Positions 8,959-18,509 are shown, numbered from the stretch's first letter. The stretch: 64,000 nucleotides of DNA from Rhodobacter calidifons (GCF_011174775.1 NZ_JAANHS010000007.1:62001-126000); one strand, 5' to 3'. The notes: generated by a model not told the origin, from the sequence alone. Program-made: numbers and translations.

Positions 8959-9963
8959 TCACTTGCCTCCGAAGATGCCCTGCGGGCGGAACAGCAGGAC
9001 CAGGATCAGGATCGAGAAGCTGACCGCCACCTTGTAGTCGGTGGACAGCGCCTGGTAGAGCCCGTCGCCCAGCCAGTCCGGCGGGACGAGATAGCCGAAG
9101 ATCTTGCGCCAGGCATTGGTGACGATCAGTTCCGAGAAGGCCACGATGAAGCTGCCGATCACCGCGCCAAGGGGCGAGCCGAGGCCGCCCACGACCGCCG
9201 CCGCGAACATCGGCATCAGAAGGCTGAAATAGACGATCCCGCGATAGGACTTGTCGAGGCCGTAGAGCGTCCCCGCGATGCAGGCCAGAGCGCCCGCCAG
9301 GATCCAGGTGATGGTCACCACCCGCTCGGGGTTGATGCCGGACAGCAGCGCCAGATCCTCGTTGTCGGAATAGGCGCGCATCGACTTGCCGGTGCGGGTC
9401 TTTTGCAGGAACCAGAACAGAAACGCACAGCACAGGACGGCGGCCACGACCGAGATCGCCTGCGTGGTCTTGACCGCCAGCGGCTCGGCCAGCCCGGTCC
9501 AGGCCTTGAAGTCCTGCGGATTCAGCATCATCCGCGCTCCGTCCGAGAAGTTCCTTTCGGAGGTGCCGATGATCATGCGCACCAGGCCGTTCATCACGAA
9601 CATCACCCCGGTCGAGACGATGACCACGATGATCGCCTTGGCCCGCACCTTGCGGTAATAGCGGTAGACCACGCGGTCGGTGGCCAGAACCATGGCGATG
9701 GTGACGAGGATGCCCAGAGGCAGGGCCAGCAGGGCCGTGGGCAGGGGGCCCGCGGTGATGCCCAGCGACTGGAACCACCAGGTGAACAGGATCACGAAGG
9801 CCGTGCCGAAGGCCATCGTGTCGCCATGGGCAAAGTTGGAAAAGCGCAGCACGCTGAAGATCAGCGTGATCCCCAGCGCCCCAAGCGCCAGCTGGCTGCC
9901 ATAGGCCAGGCCCGGAACCACGATGAAGTTGAGAAAGGCCGTGAGGGCGTTGAGAAGATCCAT
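8959..9963 (-). CDS. livH: Branched-chain amino acid-type ABC transporter permease (LivH)
   Basis: A 334-residue LivH-type permease with about eight hydrophobic segments. The family motif GLAYGSQLALGALGITLIFS is at the N-terminus and a VVGGLGSPLGAVIGSFIVA block near residues 240-260, the cytoplasmic loop region that contacts the ATPases. It forms the heteromeric channel with LivM. The gap to livF is three bases and to livM one base, so the genes are one transcription unit. Length and topology are normal for the family and no lesion is visible. Confidence 0.9.
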   Translation of the reverse strand: MDLLNALTAFLNFIVVPGLAYGSQLALGALGITLIFSVLRFSNFAHGDTMAFGTAFVILFTWWFQSLGITAGPLPTALLALPLGILVTIAMVLATDRVVYRYYRKVRAKAIIVVIVSTGVMFVMNGLVRMIIGTSERNFSDGARMMLNPQDFKAWTGLAEPLAVKTTQAISVVAAVLCCAFLFWFLQKTRTGKSMRAYSDNEDLALLSGINPERVVTITWILAGALACIAGTLYGLDKSYRGIVYFSLLMPMFAAAVVGGLGSPLGAVIGSFIVAFSELIVTNAWRKIFGYLVPPDWLGDGLYQALSTDYKVAVSFSILILVLLFRPQGIFGGK

Positions 9964-9966
9964 GGC

Positions 9967-10680
9967 TCAGCCCCCGAGGAACGACTTGCGGACCTCGGGG
10001 TCGGCCAGCAGCGCCGCCCCCGTGTCGGTGTAACGGTTGCGGCCCTGCACCAGCACATAGCCCTTGTCGGCGATCTCCAGCGCCTGACGGGCGTTCTGTT
10101 CCACCATCAGGATGGAAATCCCGGTCCGCGCGATCTCGATGATGCGGTCGAAAAGCTCGTCCATCACGATGGGGCTGACCCCGGCGGTCGGTTCGTCCAG
10201 CATCAGCACCTTCGGCTGCGTCATCAGCGCCCGGCCCACGGCGACCTGCTGGCGCTGGCCGCCCGACAGCTCTCCGGCCTTCTGGAACCGCTTCTGGCGC
10301 AGGATCGGGAACAGGTCGTAGATCTGCTCCATCGTGCCCCTGATGCCCTCGTCCTCGCGGATGAAGGCGCCCATTTCCAGGTTTTCCTCGACCGTCATGC
10401 CGGTGAAGATGTTGTGGGTCTGCGGTACGAAGCCCATGCCCTTGCGCACCCGCGCCTGCGGGGTCAGGCCGGTGATGTCCTCGCCCGCCAGCCGGACCGA
10501 GCCCTGCCGCAGCCGAAGCATCCCGAAGACCGCCTTCATCGCGGTGGATTTCCCCGCGCCGTTCGGCCCGACGATGACCGCGATCTCGCCCGGTTCCACG
10601 GCCAGCGTGCAGTCATGCAGGATATCGACCGCGCCATAGCCGCCGGTCATGTTCTCGCCGATCAGGAACGGCTCAGCCAT
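9967..10680 (-). CDS. livF: ABC transporter ATP-binding protein (LivF)
   Basis: A 237-residue ABC ATPase with Walker A GPNGAGKST, signature ELSGGQRQQVA and Walker B KVLMLDEPTAG. The short length and the GMGFVPQTHNIFTGMTVEENLEMG pattern place it in the LivF subgroup. It overlaps the end of livG by 8 bp, with GAGGAAG as ribosome binding site inside livG, implying translational coupling. With LivG it would form the heterodimeric motor of the importer. Confidence 0.9.
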   Translation of the reverse strand: MAEPFLIGENMTGGYGAVDILHDCTLAVEPGEIAVIVGPNGAGKSTAMKAVFGMLRLRQGSVRLAGEDITGLTPQARVRKGMGFVPQTHNIFTGMTVEENLEMGAFIREDEGIRGTMEQIYDLFPILRQKRFQKAGELSGGQRQQVAVGRALMTQPKVLMLDEPTAGVSPIVMDELFDRIIEIARTGISILMVEQNARQALEIADKGYVLVQGRNRYTDTGAALLADPEVRKSFLGG

Positions 10681-11464
10681 GGGCGGCTTCCTCTTTCAGC
10701 TTGTTCTTCAGGCCCCGGCCCAGATAGGCCTCGATCACCCGCTCGTCGTTCTTGACCTGATCGACCGAGCCTTCCGCCAACACCTTTCCTTCCGCCATCA
10801 CGATCACCGGGTCGCAAAGGCGGCCGATGAAATCCATGTCGTGCTCGATCACGCAGAAGGTGTAGCCACGCTCCTTGTTCAGCCGCACGATGGCATCGCC
10901 GATGGTGTTCAGCAGCGTCCGGTTCACACCCGCGCCGACCTCGTCCAGAAAGACGATCTTGGCATCGACCATCATCGTGCGGCCCAGTTCCACCAGCTTC
11001 TTCTGCCCGCCCGAGATCATCCCGGCCTTCTGGTCGGCGATATGGCTGATCGTCAGGAACTCCAGCACCTCGTCGGCCTTCGCCCGGATGCGTTCTTCTT
11101 CCTCGGCCACGGCCCCGCGCGAGAAGATCGCGTTCCACAGTTTTTCCCCCGACTGGCGCGGCGGCACCATCATCAGGTTCTCGCGCACGGTCATGCTGCC
11201 GAACTCATGCGCGATCTGGAAGGTGCGCAGAAGGCCCTTGTCGAACAGCTTGTGCGGCGGCAGGCCGGTGATGTCCTCGCCATCCATGTAGACATGGCCG
11301 GAGGTCGGCTGATAGCGGCCGGCGATCACGTTGAACAGCGTGGTCTTGCCCGCGCCGTTCGGCCCGATCAGGCCGGTGATCGTGCCGGTCCTGATTTCCA
11401 GCGAAGCGCCGTCAACGGCATGAAAGCCGCCGAAATGCTTGTGCAGCTTCTCGACCCTGATCAT
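10673..11464 (-). CDS. livG: ABC transporter ATP-binding protein (LivG)
   Basis: A 263-residue ABC ATPase with Walker A GPNGAGKTT, signature MISGGQKKLVELGR and Walker B IVFLDEVGAGVN. It has the longer C-terminus and the RTFQIAHEFGSMTVRENL region characteristic of LivG. AGGGGAAG precedes the ATG. It follows livK after 122 bp that contain a strong hairpin, and overlaps livF. It is the partner of LivF in the importer. Confidence 0.9.
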   Translation of the reverse strand: MIRVEKLHKHFGGFHAVDGASLEIRTGTITGLIGPNGAGKTTLFNVIAGRYQPTSGHVYMDGEDITGLPPHKLFDKGLLRTFQIAHEFGSMTVRENLMMVPPRQSGEKLWNAIFSRGAVAEEEERIRAKADEVLEFLTISHIADQKAGMISGGQKKLVELGRTMMVDAKIVFLDEVGAGVNRTLLNTIGDAIVRLNKERGYTFCVIEHDMDFIGRLCDPVIVMAEGKVLAEGSVDQVKNDERVIEAYLGRGLKNKLKEEAAHG

Positions 11465-11530
11465 GGTCTTCCCCTGTGGTGGCGCTGCCTCATTTCCGGT
11501 TGCCCGGTCGGGCGGCCTTGTCCTTGTGCG

Positions 11531-11557
11531 ACGGCCCGGGCTTATCGCCCGGGCCGT
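11531..11557 (-). terminator. Intercistronic stem-loop between livK and livG
   Basis: A perfect 11-bp inverted repeat (ACGGCCCGGGC / GCCCGGGCCGT) with a 5-base loop lies 30 bases past the livK stop. No T-tract follows, so it is better read as a 3'-end stabiliser or partial terminator. Such an element would allow more binding protein than membrane components to be made from one operon. Confidence 0.45.
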
Positions 11558-11586
11558 GCCATTGCAACTGCCGTGTCAGGATCCGA

Positions 11587-12783
11587 TCAGCGGAACTGGA
11601 CGGTTTCGTACTTGCCGCCCTTCACTTCGAACTGCTTGTAGCGCCCGGCCGATTCACCCGGCCCGATCAGCGTCACACCCGAGGCCCCATCGTAGTCGAT
11701 GGCGGTGCCCGCGGCGATCAGCTCCAGCGCCTTGCCCAGCTCGCCCGGAAGGATCTTCACGCCCGAACCGTCGGCCGGCCCGTTGGCGATCTCCATGATC
11801 TTTTCCTTGTAGACGTTGGAGTCGGTCGAGCCCGAGGCCTCCATCGCCAGCATGATCAGCGCAGCGGCGTCGTAGCTTTCCATCGTGTAGGGCGAGGTGG
11901 CGTCATAGGCCGGATCATTGGCCTTGCCCATCTCGGCCAGAATCGCCGCACCGGCGCTGTCGGACTGGGCAACCTGGCCGTAAGACCCGTCGAGGCCCGG
12001 CCCGATGGCTGCGGGAAGGCTGTCGCCCACCATGCCGCCCGGCAGGCCGAAAGTGGTGAAGGCGCCGGTGTCCAGCGAGGCCTGGATGATGCCCTTGCCA
12101 CCCTGGTCCAGATAGCCGGCCACCACGAGGATGTCGCCGCCCGCAGCTGCCAGCGCCGCGACCTCGGCCGAATAGTCGGCCTTGCCGTCGTCATGCGCGG
12201 CGTTGATCGTGACCGTGCCGCCCTTGGCGGTGAAGGCATTGGCGATGGCCTCGGCCAGCCCCTTGCCGTAGTCGCTGTTCGAATAGGTCAAGGCGATCGA
12301 CTTCACGCCCTTCTCGGTCAGGATGTCGGCCATGACCTCGCCTTCGCGCGCGTCCGAAGGCGCGGTGCGGAAAAACAGGCCATTGTCCGGATCATTGGTC
12401 AGGGCGGGCGAAGTGGCCGAGGGCGAGACCATCACGATGCCGTTCGGCATGGCGACGTTGGTCAGCACCGCGCGGGTCACGCCCGAGCAGTCGGCGCCGA
12501 CGATGCCCTTGACGCCTTCCGCGGTGATCATGCGTTCCGCCGCTGCGGTGGCCGCCGCCGCATCGACGCAGGTCGAATCGCCGCGGACCGACGTGTAGGT
12601 GTTCTTGGCCTTGCCCGAGGCATTCACCTCGGCCATCGCGGCTTCGGCCGCATTGGCCATGTGCGAGGTCAGCGATTCGATGGGGCCGGTGAAGCCGATC
12701 AGGATGCCGATCTTCACGTCCTCGGCAGCCGCGGCACCGGCCATCAGCGCGCAGGCCGAAGCGGCCAGCAGAAGTTTCTTCAT
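11587..12783 (-). CDS. livK: Periplasmic Leu/Ile/Val-type substrate-binding protein (LivK-like)
   Basis: A 398-residue Peripla_BP_6 protein. A cleavable signal peptide MKKLLLAASACALMAGAAAA is followed by DVKIGILIGFTGPIESL, the usual start of the mature domain. The start at 12783 is set by the signal peptide and an upstream GGGAGA; an in-frame upstream codon at 12840 would add an unlikely leader. It is the first gene of livKGFHM and captures the solute in the periplasm. Ligand identity cannot be read from sequence; the downstream dimethylglycine-dehydrogenase-like gene points to N-methylated glycines or betaines as well as branched amino acids. A TTGTCGACAA palindrome lies 77 bp upstream. Confidence 0.88.
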   Translation of the reverse strand: MKKLLLAASACALMAGAAAAEDVKIGILIGFTGPIESLTSHMANAAEAAMAEVNASGKAKNTYTSVRGDSTCVDAAAATAAAERMITAEGVKGIVGADCSGVTRAVLTNVAMPNGIVMVSPSATSPALTNDPDNGLFFRTAPSDAREGEVMADILTEKGVKSIALTYSNSDYGKGLAEAIANAFTAKGGTVTINAAHDDGKADYSAEVAALAAAGGDILVVAGYLDQGGKGIIQASLDTGAFTTFGLPGGMVGDSLPAAIGPGLDGSYGQVAQSDSAGAAILAEMGKANDPAYDATSPYTMESYDAAALIMLAMEASGSTDSNVYKEKIMEIANGPADGSGVKILPGELGKALELIAAGTAIDYDGASGVTLIGPGESAGRYKQFEVKGGKYETVQFR

Positions 12784-12859
12784 TTGTTGTGTCTCCCATG
12801 TTGGATCGAAATCCTGCGCCGAAGGGTAGAGAGGCGCCATGTAAAAGGGAAGCCCCTTT

Positions 12860-12869
12860 TTGTCGACAA
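12860..12869. promoter_or_regulatory. Candidate GntR-type operator upstream of livK
   Basis: TTGTCGACAA is a perfect 10-bp palindrome in the 255-bp divergent gap between livK and the sugar dehydrogenase gene, and it overlaps a second inverted repeat CGACA-ACG-TGTCG (12864-12876). The shape resembles TnGT..ACnA sites bound by FadR-subfamily GntR regulators. No regulator of that family is encoded nearby, so the assignment is tentative. Confidence 0.3.
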
Positions 12870-13038
12870 CGTGTCGTCAGGATCGCGGGCCAAAACCCTG
12901 CGCGACCTGCATCATTTCCGGCCTCGCGCCGGTCGTCAAGAATTTCAACCTTGCCATCAAATCCGCGTGGAGCCGGCGCACCTGCGGCGCGCGCGCCCTA
13001 TCTCTGGCGGGCGACCGAACCAGCAGGACCGAGCCACG

Positions 13039-14145
13039 ATGCCCCTCATGCGATCCCTCCTTTCCCTTGTCCTTGCCTTCGTTCCCGGATCGGTCCAGGC
13101 GGCGACGGTGGAAACTTCGGCCGGGACCTTCATGATCCAGCCGGTGATCTCTGGTCTTGCCGAGCCCTGGGCGATCGGCTTCCTGCCAGAGGAAAGCTTC
13201 CTGATCACCGAACGCGGCGGTCGGCTTCTGCATGTGGCGGACGGCCGGGCCCAAGAGGTTGCGGGCGTGCCGGAGGTGATGGCCGAGGGGCAGGGCGGGT
13301 TGCTGGATGTGCTGGTCCCGGCCGATTTCGCGCAGACGCGGGAGATCTGGCTCAGCTTTGCCGCGCCCGTGGGCAGCGGCGGGGCCACGGCGGCGGGCGT
13401 CGGTCGGCTGTCCCCGGACGGGCAGCGTCTGGAGGACTTCCGCACGCTGTTCCTCGGCGAGCCCTATCGCGGTGGGCGCCACTTCGGCTCGCGCCTGGTC
13501 GAGATGCCGGACGGGTCCATCGCCCTGACCACCGGCGATCGCGGCACCGGGCCGCAGGGGATGCAGGCGCAGGATCCGGGCCTTTCGGCGGGCAAGGTGA
13601 TCCTGTTGTCCCGCGACGGCAAGCCGGCTGTCGCGGTCGAGGGCTGGACGGCGGGCATCCTGTCCATCGGCCACCGCAACATCCAGGGTGCGGCGCTGGA
13701 TCTGGAGGGCCGCCTTCTGACGGTCGAGCACGGCGCGCAGGGCGGGGATGAACTGAACGCCCCCGAGGCCGGAAAGAACTATGGCTGGCCGGTCATCAGT
13801 TACGGGGTGAACTACAACGGCGCGGCGATCGGCGAGGGACAGGCGAAGGCCGGGATGGAGCAGCCGCTGCATTACTGGGACCCCTCCATCGCGCCTTCGG
13901 GGCTGATGGTCTATTCCGGCAGGCTGGTGCCGGAATGGAAGGGGGACATCTTCTTCGGCTCGCTCAACAGCGACTTTCTGGGGCGGCTCGACCCCGACAC
14001 CCCCGCCGGGACCGGCTTTGCCGAGGAACGGATCGCCGCCCCCGAAACCGGGCGGGTCCGGGATGTCGTCGAGGCGCCGGACGGGTCGATCTGGTTCCTG
14101 TCGGTCCATGACGGGGCGGCCTACCGCATGGCACCCGCCGAATAG
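13039..14145 (+). CDS. PQQ-dependent sugar dehydrogenase-family protein (soluble aldose dehydrogenase type)
   Basis: A 368-residue protein with a signal peptide (MPLMRSLLSLVLAFVPGSVQA). The GSDH beta-propeller fold features LAEPWAIGFLPEESFLITERGGRL, GTGPQGMQAQDPG, IGHRNIQGAALD, EHGAQGGDELN and NYGWPVISYGVNYNG are family-typical, including the His/Asp/Arg region that handles PQQ and substrate. Homologues such as YliI are periplasmic PQQ-dependent aldose dehydrogenases. Translation start 13039 is chosen for the signal peptide; the frame is open far upstream but without meaning. It is divergent from livK and convergent with the GlxA-type regulator. No pqq biosynthesis genes are in view. Confidence 0.87.
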   Translation: MPLMRSLLSLVLAFVPGSVQAATVETSAGTFMIQPVISGLAEPWAIGFLPEESFLITERGGRLLHVADGRAQEVAGVPEVMAEGQGGLLDVLVPADFAQTREIWLSFAAPVGSGGATAAGVGRLSPDGQRLEDFRTLFLGEPYRGGRHFGSRLVEMPDGSIALTTGDRGTGPQGMQAQDPGLSAGKVILLSRDGKPAVAVEGWTAGILSIGHRNIQGAALDLEGRLLTVEHGAQGGDELNAPEAGKNYGWPVISYGVNYNGAAIGEGQAKAGMEQPLHYWDPSIAPSGLMVYSGRLVPEWKGDIFFGSLNSDFLGRLDPDTPAGTGFAEERIAAPETGRVRDVVEAPDGSIWFLSVHDGAAYRMAPAE

Positions 14146-14232
14146 CTGCCCGCGCGCGCACAGCGTTCGGAGCATGATGAGGTCAACTGCTTGCTTTCGG
14201 GCGTTTGCGCGGGCTGGACCTTTTCCGGCGCT

Positions 14233-15285
14233 TCAGATCGACAGCCGCACCGGCACGGCGCCGGGCATGCCCTGGGTGCCGCGTTCGCGATAGGGTGTGG
14301 TGTGATAATGGCTGCGGTAGCATTTCGAGAAATGCGACGGCGAGGCGAAACCGCAGGCCAGCGCCACATTGATCACGCTCATGTCGGTCTGCATCAAGAG
14401 GTTCCGCGCCTTTTGCAGTCGCAATTCCATGTAATACCGCTTCGGGCTTCGGTTCAGATAGCGGCGGAACAGACGTTCAAGCTGGCGGGTGGACATGCCC
14501 ACTTCCTCGGCCAGATCGGCGGGGGACATTGGATCCTCGATGTTGCCCTCCATCATCTGGATGACCTGGGAGAGCTTGGGATGCCGCACCCCGATCCGGG
14601 TCGGGATCGACAGGCGCTGGGTGTCCTGATCGGTGCGGATCGTCGAATAGATCAGCTGGTCGGCCACGGTATTGGCCAGCTCTTCGCCATGATCGGCGGC
14701 GATGATCTTCAGCATCAGGTCGATCGAGGAAATCCCCCCCGCCGTCGTCCAGCGGTTGCCGTCCATGACATAAACGGATTTCGTCAGCTTCACATCCTCG
14801 AATTCCTCGGCGAATCCGTCCTGGTTTTCCCAGTGGATCGTCGCCTTCCTGCCGTCCAGCAGCCCGGCCTTGGCCAGGGCATGGCCCCCGGTGCAGATGC
14901 CGGCGATGGTCACGCCGCGCCGCGCCTCGCGCCGCAGCCAGTTGACCACCCCCCGCGTGGTCGTCCGCTGGATGTCCAGCCCGCCGCAGACCAGGATCGT
15001 GTCCTCGCGGTCCATCTCCTCCAGCCCCATGTCAAGCCGGAAGGTGGCGCCGTTGGAGCAGGATTTCTCGGTCCCTTCTCCGACCAGAACCCAGGTGTAA
15101 AGCGTCTCGCCCGCAACCCGGTTGGCCAGGCGCAGCGGTTCGATGGCCCCGGCAAAGGAGATCATGGTGAACTTGTCCAGAAGCACGAACACGAACCTCC
15201 GGGCACCGTTCGGTTTCTGCGTCTGGGTGGCCTTGAGCGGCACAAGCGTCATTTCTGCGACCTGTTCATGTCGTTTGCGGGCCAT
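14233..15285 (-). CDS. GlxA/GbdR-family AraC-type transcriptional regulator
   Basis: A 350-residue protein with an N-terminal DJ-1/PfpI-like ligand domain ([20 protein letters not shown], then [15 protein letters not shown] near the pseudo-nucleophile elbow). The C-terminal AraC double helix-turn-helix includes [18 protein letters not shown] and [15 protein letters not shown]. The architecture is shared with GbdR, CdhR and SouR, which sense betaine, carnitine and sarcosine in pseudomonads, so control of the nearby liv/dimethylglycine-dehydrogenase genes is an attractive inference. An ATG at 15252 is an equally possible start. It is divergent from the DAHP synthase gene. Confidence 0.85.
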   Translation of the reverse strand: MARKRHEQVAEMTLVPLKATQTQKPNGARRFVFVLLDKFTMISFAGAIEPLRLANRVAGETLYTWVLVGEGTEKSCSNGATFRLDMGLEEMDREDTILVCGGLDIQRTTTRGVVNWLRREARRGVTIAGICTGGHALAKAGLLDGRKATIHWENQDGFAEEFEDVKLTKSVYVMDGNRWTTAGGISSIDLMLKIIAADHGEELANTVADQLIYSTIRTDQDTQRLSIPTRIGVRHPKLSQVIQMMEGNIEDPMSPADLAEEVGMSTRQLERLFRRYLNRSPKRYYMELRLQKARNLLMQTDMSVINVALACGFASPSHFSKCYRSHYHTTPYRERGTQGMPGAVPVRLSI

Positions 15286-15421
15286 TGATGCGCAAATTCC
15301 GCACCTCCGCAAGGGCCGAAAGCTGCGGTTTTCGCCCAATCGCCCTTTGCAAAGGCGGAAACGGGGGCGTATACCGCTGGCCGATTGCCCGATGTCGGGA
15401 TGGACGGACCGGAGAAGCAGA

Positions 15422-16792
15422 ATGACCAAGGGATGGACCAAGTCGGCGTGGCGCGCGAAACCGCGGGTCCAGATGCCGGATTATCCCGATCAGGCCGCGC
15501 TGCAAGCGGTCGAGGCGAAGTTGTCGAAATACCCGCCGCTGGTCTTTGCCGGCGAGGCGCGGCGGCTGAAGAAGCATCTGGCCTTGGCCGGGGAAGGCAA
15601 GGCGTTCCTCTTGCAGGGCGGCGATTGCGCGGAAAGTTTCGCCGAGTTTTCGGCCGACAACATCCGCGACACTTTCCGCGTCATGCTCCAGATGGCGGTG
15701 GTGCTGACCTATGCCGCCAAGGTGCCGGTCATCAAGGTCGGCCGGATGGCGGGACAGTTCGCCAAGCCGAGGTCCGCGCCGACCGAGGTCGTGGGCGGGG
15801 TGGAACTGCCCAGCTACAAGGGCGACATCATCAACGGCTTCGAACCCACGCCCGAGGCGCGGATCCCCGATCCGAAGCGGATGTTGCAGGCCTATACCCA
15901 GGCGGCGGCCAGCCTGAACCTGCTGCGCGCCTTCTCGACCGGCGGTTTCGCCGATATCCACCGGGTCCATTCCTGGACGCTGGGCTTTGCCGAACATGAC
16001 AAGGCCGAACGCTACCGCGAGATGGCGAACCGCATTTCCGACGCGCTGGACTTCATGAACGCGGCCGGGGTCAACAGCGACACCGCCCACGAACTCAGCC
16101 GCGTGGACTTCTACACCAGCCACGAGGCGCTGCTGCTGGAATATGAGGAGGCGCTGTGCCGGGTGGATTCGATCACCGGCCAGCCGGTAGCGGGATCGGG
16201 TCACATGATCTGGATCGGCGACCGCACGCGGCAGCCCGATGGCGCGCATGTCGAATTCTGCCGGGGCGTGCTGAACCCGATCGGGCTGAAATGCGGGCCC
16301 TCGACCACGGCCGAGGATCTGAAGGTCCTGATGGCCAAGCTGAACCCGGAGAACGAGCCGGGCCGGCTGACCCTGATCGCGCGGTTCGGGGCGGGCAAGG
16401 TCGGCGACCACCTGCCGCGGCTCATCAGGACGGTGCGCGAGGAAGGGGCCAATGTGGTCTGGTCCTGCGACCCGATGCACGGCAACACGATCAAGGCGGC
16501 CTCGGGCTACAAGACGCGGCCCTTCGACAGTGTGCTGCGCGAGGTGCGCGAGTTCTTCGCCATCCACAAGGCGGAAGGCACGATCCCCGGCGGCGTGCAT
16601 TTCGAGATGACGGGGCAGGACGTGACCGAATGCACCGGCGGCCTGCGCGCGGTGTCGGACGAGAACCTGGCGGACCGCTATCACACGGCCTGCGACCCGC
16701 GGCTGAACGCCAGCCAGTCGCTGGAACTGGCGTTTCTGGTGGCGGAAGAACTGTCCTCGCACCGCGAGGCCGCGCGGCGCATCGCGCTGTAA
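15422..16792 (+). CDS. Class II 3-deoxy-7-phosphoheptulonate (DAHP) synthase
   Basis: A 456-residue plant/actinobacterial-type DAHP synthase, catalysing phosphoenolpyruvate + erythrose 4-phosphate to DAHP, the first step of the shikimate pathway. Family features include the metal-ligand region [52 protein letters not shown] and [18 protein letters not shown]. The length is normal for class II. GGAGA precedes the ATG; the frame is open upstream of it but only in the divergent regulator region. It is monocistronic, with a hairpin after the stop before a convergent gene. Confidence 0.93.
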   Translation: MTKGWTKSAWRAKPRVQMPDYPDQAALQAVEAKLSKYPPLVFAGEARRLKKHLALAGEGKAFLLQGGDCAESFAEFSADNIRDTFRVMLQMAVVLTYAAKVPVIKVGRMAGQFAKPRSAPTEVVGGVELPSYKGDIINGFEPTPEARIPDPKRMLQAYTQAAASLNLLRAFSTGGFADIHRVHSWTLGFAEHDKAERYREMANRISDALDFMNAAGVNSDTAHELSRVDFYTSHEALLLEYEEALCRVDSITGQPVAGSGHMIWIGDRTRQPDGAHVEFCRGVLNPIGLKCGPSTTAEDLKVLMAKLNPENEPGRLTLIARFGAGKVGDHLPRLIRTVREEGANVVWSCDPMHGNTIKAASGYKTRPFDSVLREVREFFAIHKAEGTIPGGVHFEMTGQDVTECTGGLRAVSDENLADRYHTACDPRLNASQSLELAFLVAEELSSHREAARRIAL

Positions 16793-16812
16793 CCGACGGG
16801 CGAGGGCGTCAG

Positions 16813-16839
16813 GGGCGGCGGGGCGACCTGCCGCCGCTC
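16813..16839. terminator. Possible bidirectional terminator between convergent genes
   Basis: GCGGCGG (16815-16821) pairs with CCGCCGC (16831-16837), extended by two weaker pairs, in the 63-bp gap between the DAHP synthase and the PAS-domain gene. There is no clear T-tract on either side. Confidence 0.35.
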
Positions 16840-16855
16840 TCGCAAGCTGGTGCGG

Positions 16856-17467
16856 TCAGTCGCTGACGTGGACCAGCGCCAGATGACCAAGGCGCCGGAT
16901 CGGCTGGACCGGCGCCTCTGCGGGTGAGTGGGAAGGCAGGTGAAGCGGCTCGTCGCGCCAGCTGCGCAGCTGAAGCTTGCCCTGCGCCGGGGCGGCGCCG
17001 GTGAAGCTGATGGCGCCAAGCAGCGGACGGTTGGGGCCCGTATCGGCCAGCGGCAGCAGCAGCAGCCGCGCGACAAGCCCGCCGTCCGCCGCCCGGTCAA
17101 GACCGAGGTCAAGCTCGACCACAGCGGGGGCCGCGAAGGCGCGTTCCAGCAAGAGGCCAAGCTGCGGCCGCGAACCGGCCGCGAACAGGCAGCCGAGCGG
17201 CAGGCCGCGCAGGTCCGTCCCGGCGAAATCCACCAGGCCAGAGCCCGCGATGCGGATCTGAGCCAGACCGCGCCCGATCCGCTCGGCCAGGAACACGCGG
17301 TCCAGGATGCCCCCCAACCCGCGCGGGTCGATCGCCGATCGCGCCGGCAGCGCGCCGGCACGGCGCAGGCTTTCCCAATAGGCGCGCAGCTGGGCCAGAC
17401 CGTCGAAGGGCGGCTCCGGCGGCGGCGCGTGCCGGGAACGGAAGCGGTCAAGGAAACCTGGGGTCAT
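16856..17467 (-). CDS. PAS_5 domain protein
   Basis: A 203-residue alphaproteobacterial PAS_5 (PF07310) protein. Residues about 20-160 contain the domain: LAQLRAYWESLRRAGALPAR, then PRGLGGILDRVFLAERIG, RIAGSGLVDFAGTDLRGLPL and a C-terminal QPIRRLGHLALV tail typical of the family. The ATG at 17467 is preferred to a GTG at 17479 because GGAGAG sits 6 bases ahead. There is no output domain and no signal peptide. Family members are uncharacterised cytosolic sensors. It is divergent from yicC. Confidence 0.8.
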   Translation of the reverse strand: MTPGFLDRFRSRHAPPPEPPFDGLAQLRAYWESLRRAGALPARSAIDPRGLGGILDRVFLAERIGRGLAQIRIAGSGLVDFAGTDLRGLPLGCLFAAGSRPQLGLLLERAFAAPAVVELDLGLDRAADGGLVARLLLLPLADTGPNRPLLGAISFTGAAPAQGKLQLRSWRDEPLHLPSHSPAEAPVQPIRRLGHLALVHVSD

Positions 17468-17612
17468 CACACTCTCCACCGGCGGGTCAATGCGGGGCTT
17501 GCGGGCTGATACTCCGCTGCGCCATGAAGGGACACTAGCGCGGATCGCGAAGATTCGGCCGAAAATCTAATCAAATGGTAAATACTGCACGCGGCGGTTG
17601 AGTGGGGGCGGC

Positions 17613-18506
17613 ATGATCTCGATGACAGGTTTTGCCGCCCGGCGAGGGTCCGGCCTGGGCTACAGCTGGGCCTGGGACCTGCGGTCGGTCAACGGCAAGG
17701 GGCTGGACCTGCGGCTTCGGGTCCCCGACTGGATCGAGGGGCTGGAGGCCCTGGTCCGGGCGGAGGTGCAGAAGGGCCTGTCGCGGGGCAATGTCAGCCT
17801 GACGCTGAAAGTCGTGCAGGAGGATTCGCAGGACAATGCCGCCTTCCGGCTGAACCCGCCGGTGCTGGCCGCGGCGCTTGCGGCACTGGGCCGGGTCGAG
17901 ACGGCGGCCCTGGCGGCGGGCCTCACCCTGCGCCAACCGACCGCTGCCGATGTCCTGGCCTTGCGCGGGGTGATCGACGCAGGCGGGCAGGATGACGACC
18001 CCGGCCCCCTGCGCGCCGCGTTGCTGGCGGATCTGCCCGGACTTCTCGCCGATTTCGCGGCAATGCGGCATGGCGAGGGACAGGCGCTGGCCGGGCTGCT
18101 GACCCGCCAGCTTGACAGCATCGCAGCCCTGACCGCCGAGGCCCGCATCGAGGCCGCCGCGCGCAACGCGACCCAGGCCGAGACCCTGCGCGAGGCGCTT
18201 GCCCGCCTCCTTGCCGCAACCGATGCCATCGACGAGACCCGCCTTGCCCAGGAACTGGCGCTGATCGCCGTCAGAACCGATGTGACCGAGGAACTCGACC
18301 GCCTGTCCGCCCATGTCGCCGCCGCCCGCGTCCTGATCGCCGACCCCGGGCCGGTCGGCCGCAAGCTGGACTTCCTGATGCAGGAATTCATGCGCGAGGC
18401 GAACACGCTCTGTTCCAAGGCGCAGTCGCTGGGGCTGACCCGGATCGGCCTTGACCTGAAAACCGTCATCGATCAGATGCGCGAACAGGTCCAGAATGTG
18501 GAATAG
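17613..18506 (+). CDS. YicC/YloC-family endoribonuclease
   Basis: A 297-residue protein with the YicC_N start MISMTGFAAR, then DLRSVNGKGLDLRLRVP, and the C-terminal DUF1732 segment GRKLDFLMQEFMREANTLCSKAQ with DLKTVIDQMREQVQNVE at the end. YicC-family proteins are metal-dependent RNA-cleaving enzymes; E. coli YicC acts on the small RNA RyhB. The gene lies 3 bp before gmk, a conserved pairing in bacteria. Start 17613 has a GGGGG stretch upstream and matches the family N-terminus. Confidence 0.92.
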   Translation: MISMTGFAARRGSGLGYSWAWDLRSVNGKGLDLRLRVPDWIEGLEALVRAEVQKGLSRGNVSLTLKVVQEDSQDNAAFRLNPPVLAAALAALGRVETAALAAGLTLRQPTAADVLALRGVIDAGGQDDDPGPLRAALLADLPGLLADFAAMRHGEGQALAGLLTRQLDSIAALTAEARIEAAARNATQAETLREALARLLAATDAIDETRLAQELALIAVRTDVTEELDRLSAHVAAARVLIADPGPVGRKLDFLMQEFMREANTLCSKAQSLGLTRIGLDLKTVIDQMREQVQNVE

Positions 18507-18509
18507 GCC

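Noticed and set aside
8815-10755. A 646-codon plus-strand frame opposite livM-livH-livF
   Set aside because: Antisense artefact of high GC; the liv genes on the other strand have intact motifs and coupled starts.
11476-13038. Long in-frame extension upstream of the sugar dehydrogenase start
   Set aside because: It runs antisense to livK and ends in a normal signal peptide at 13039, so translation must start there.
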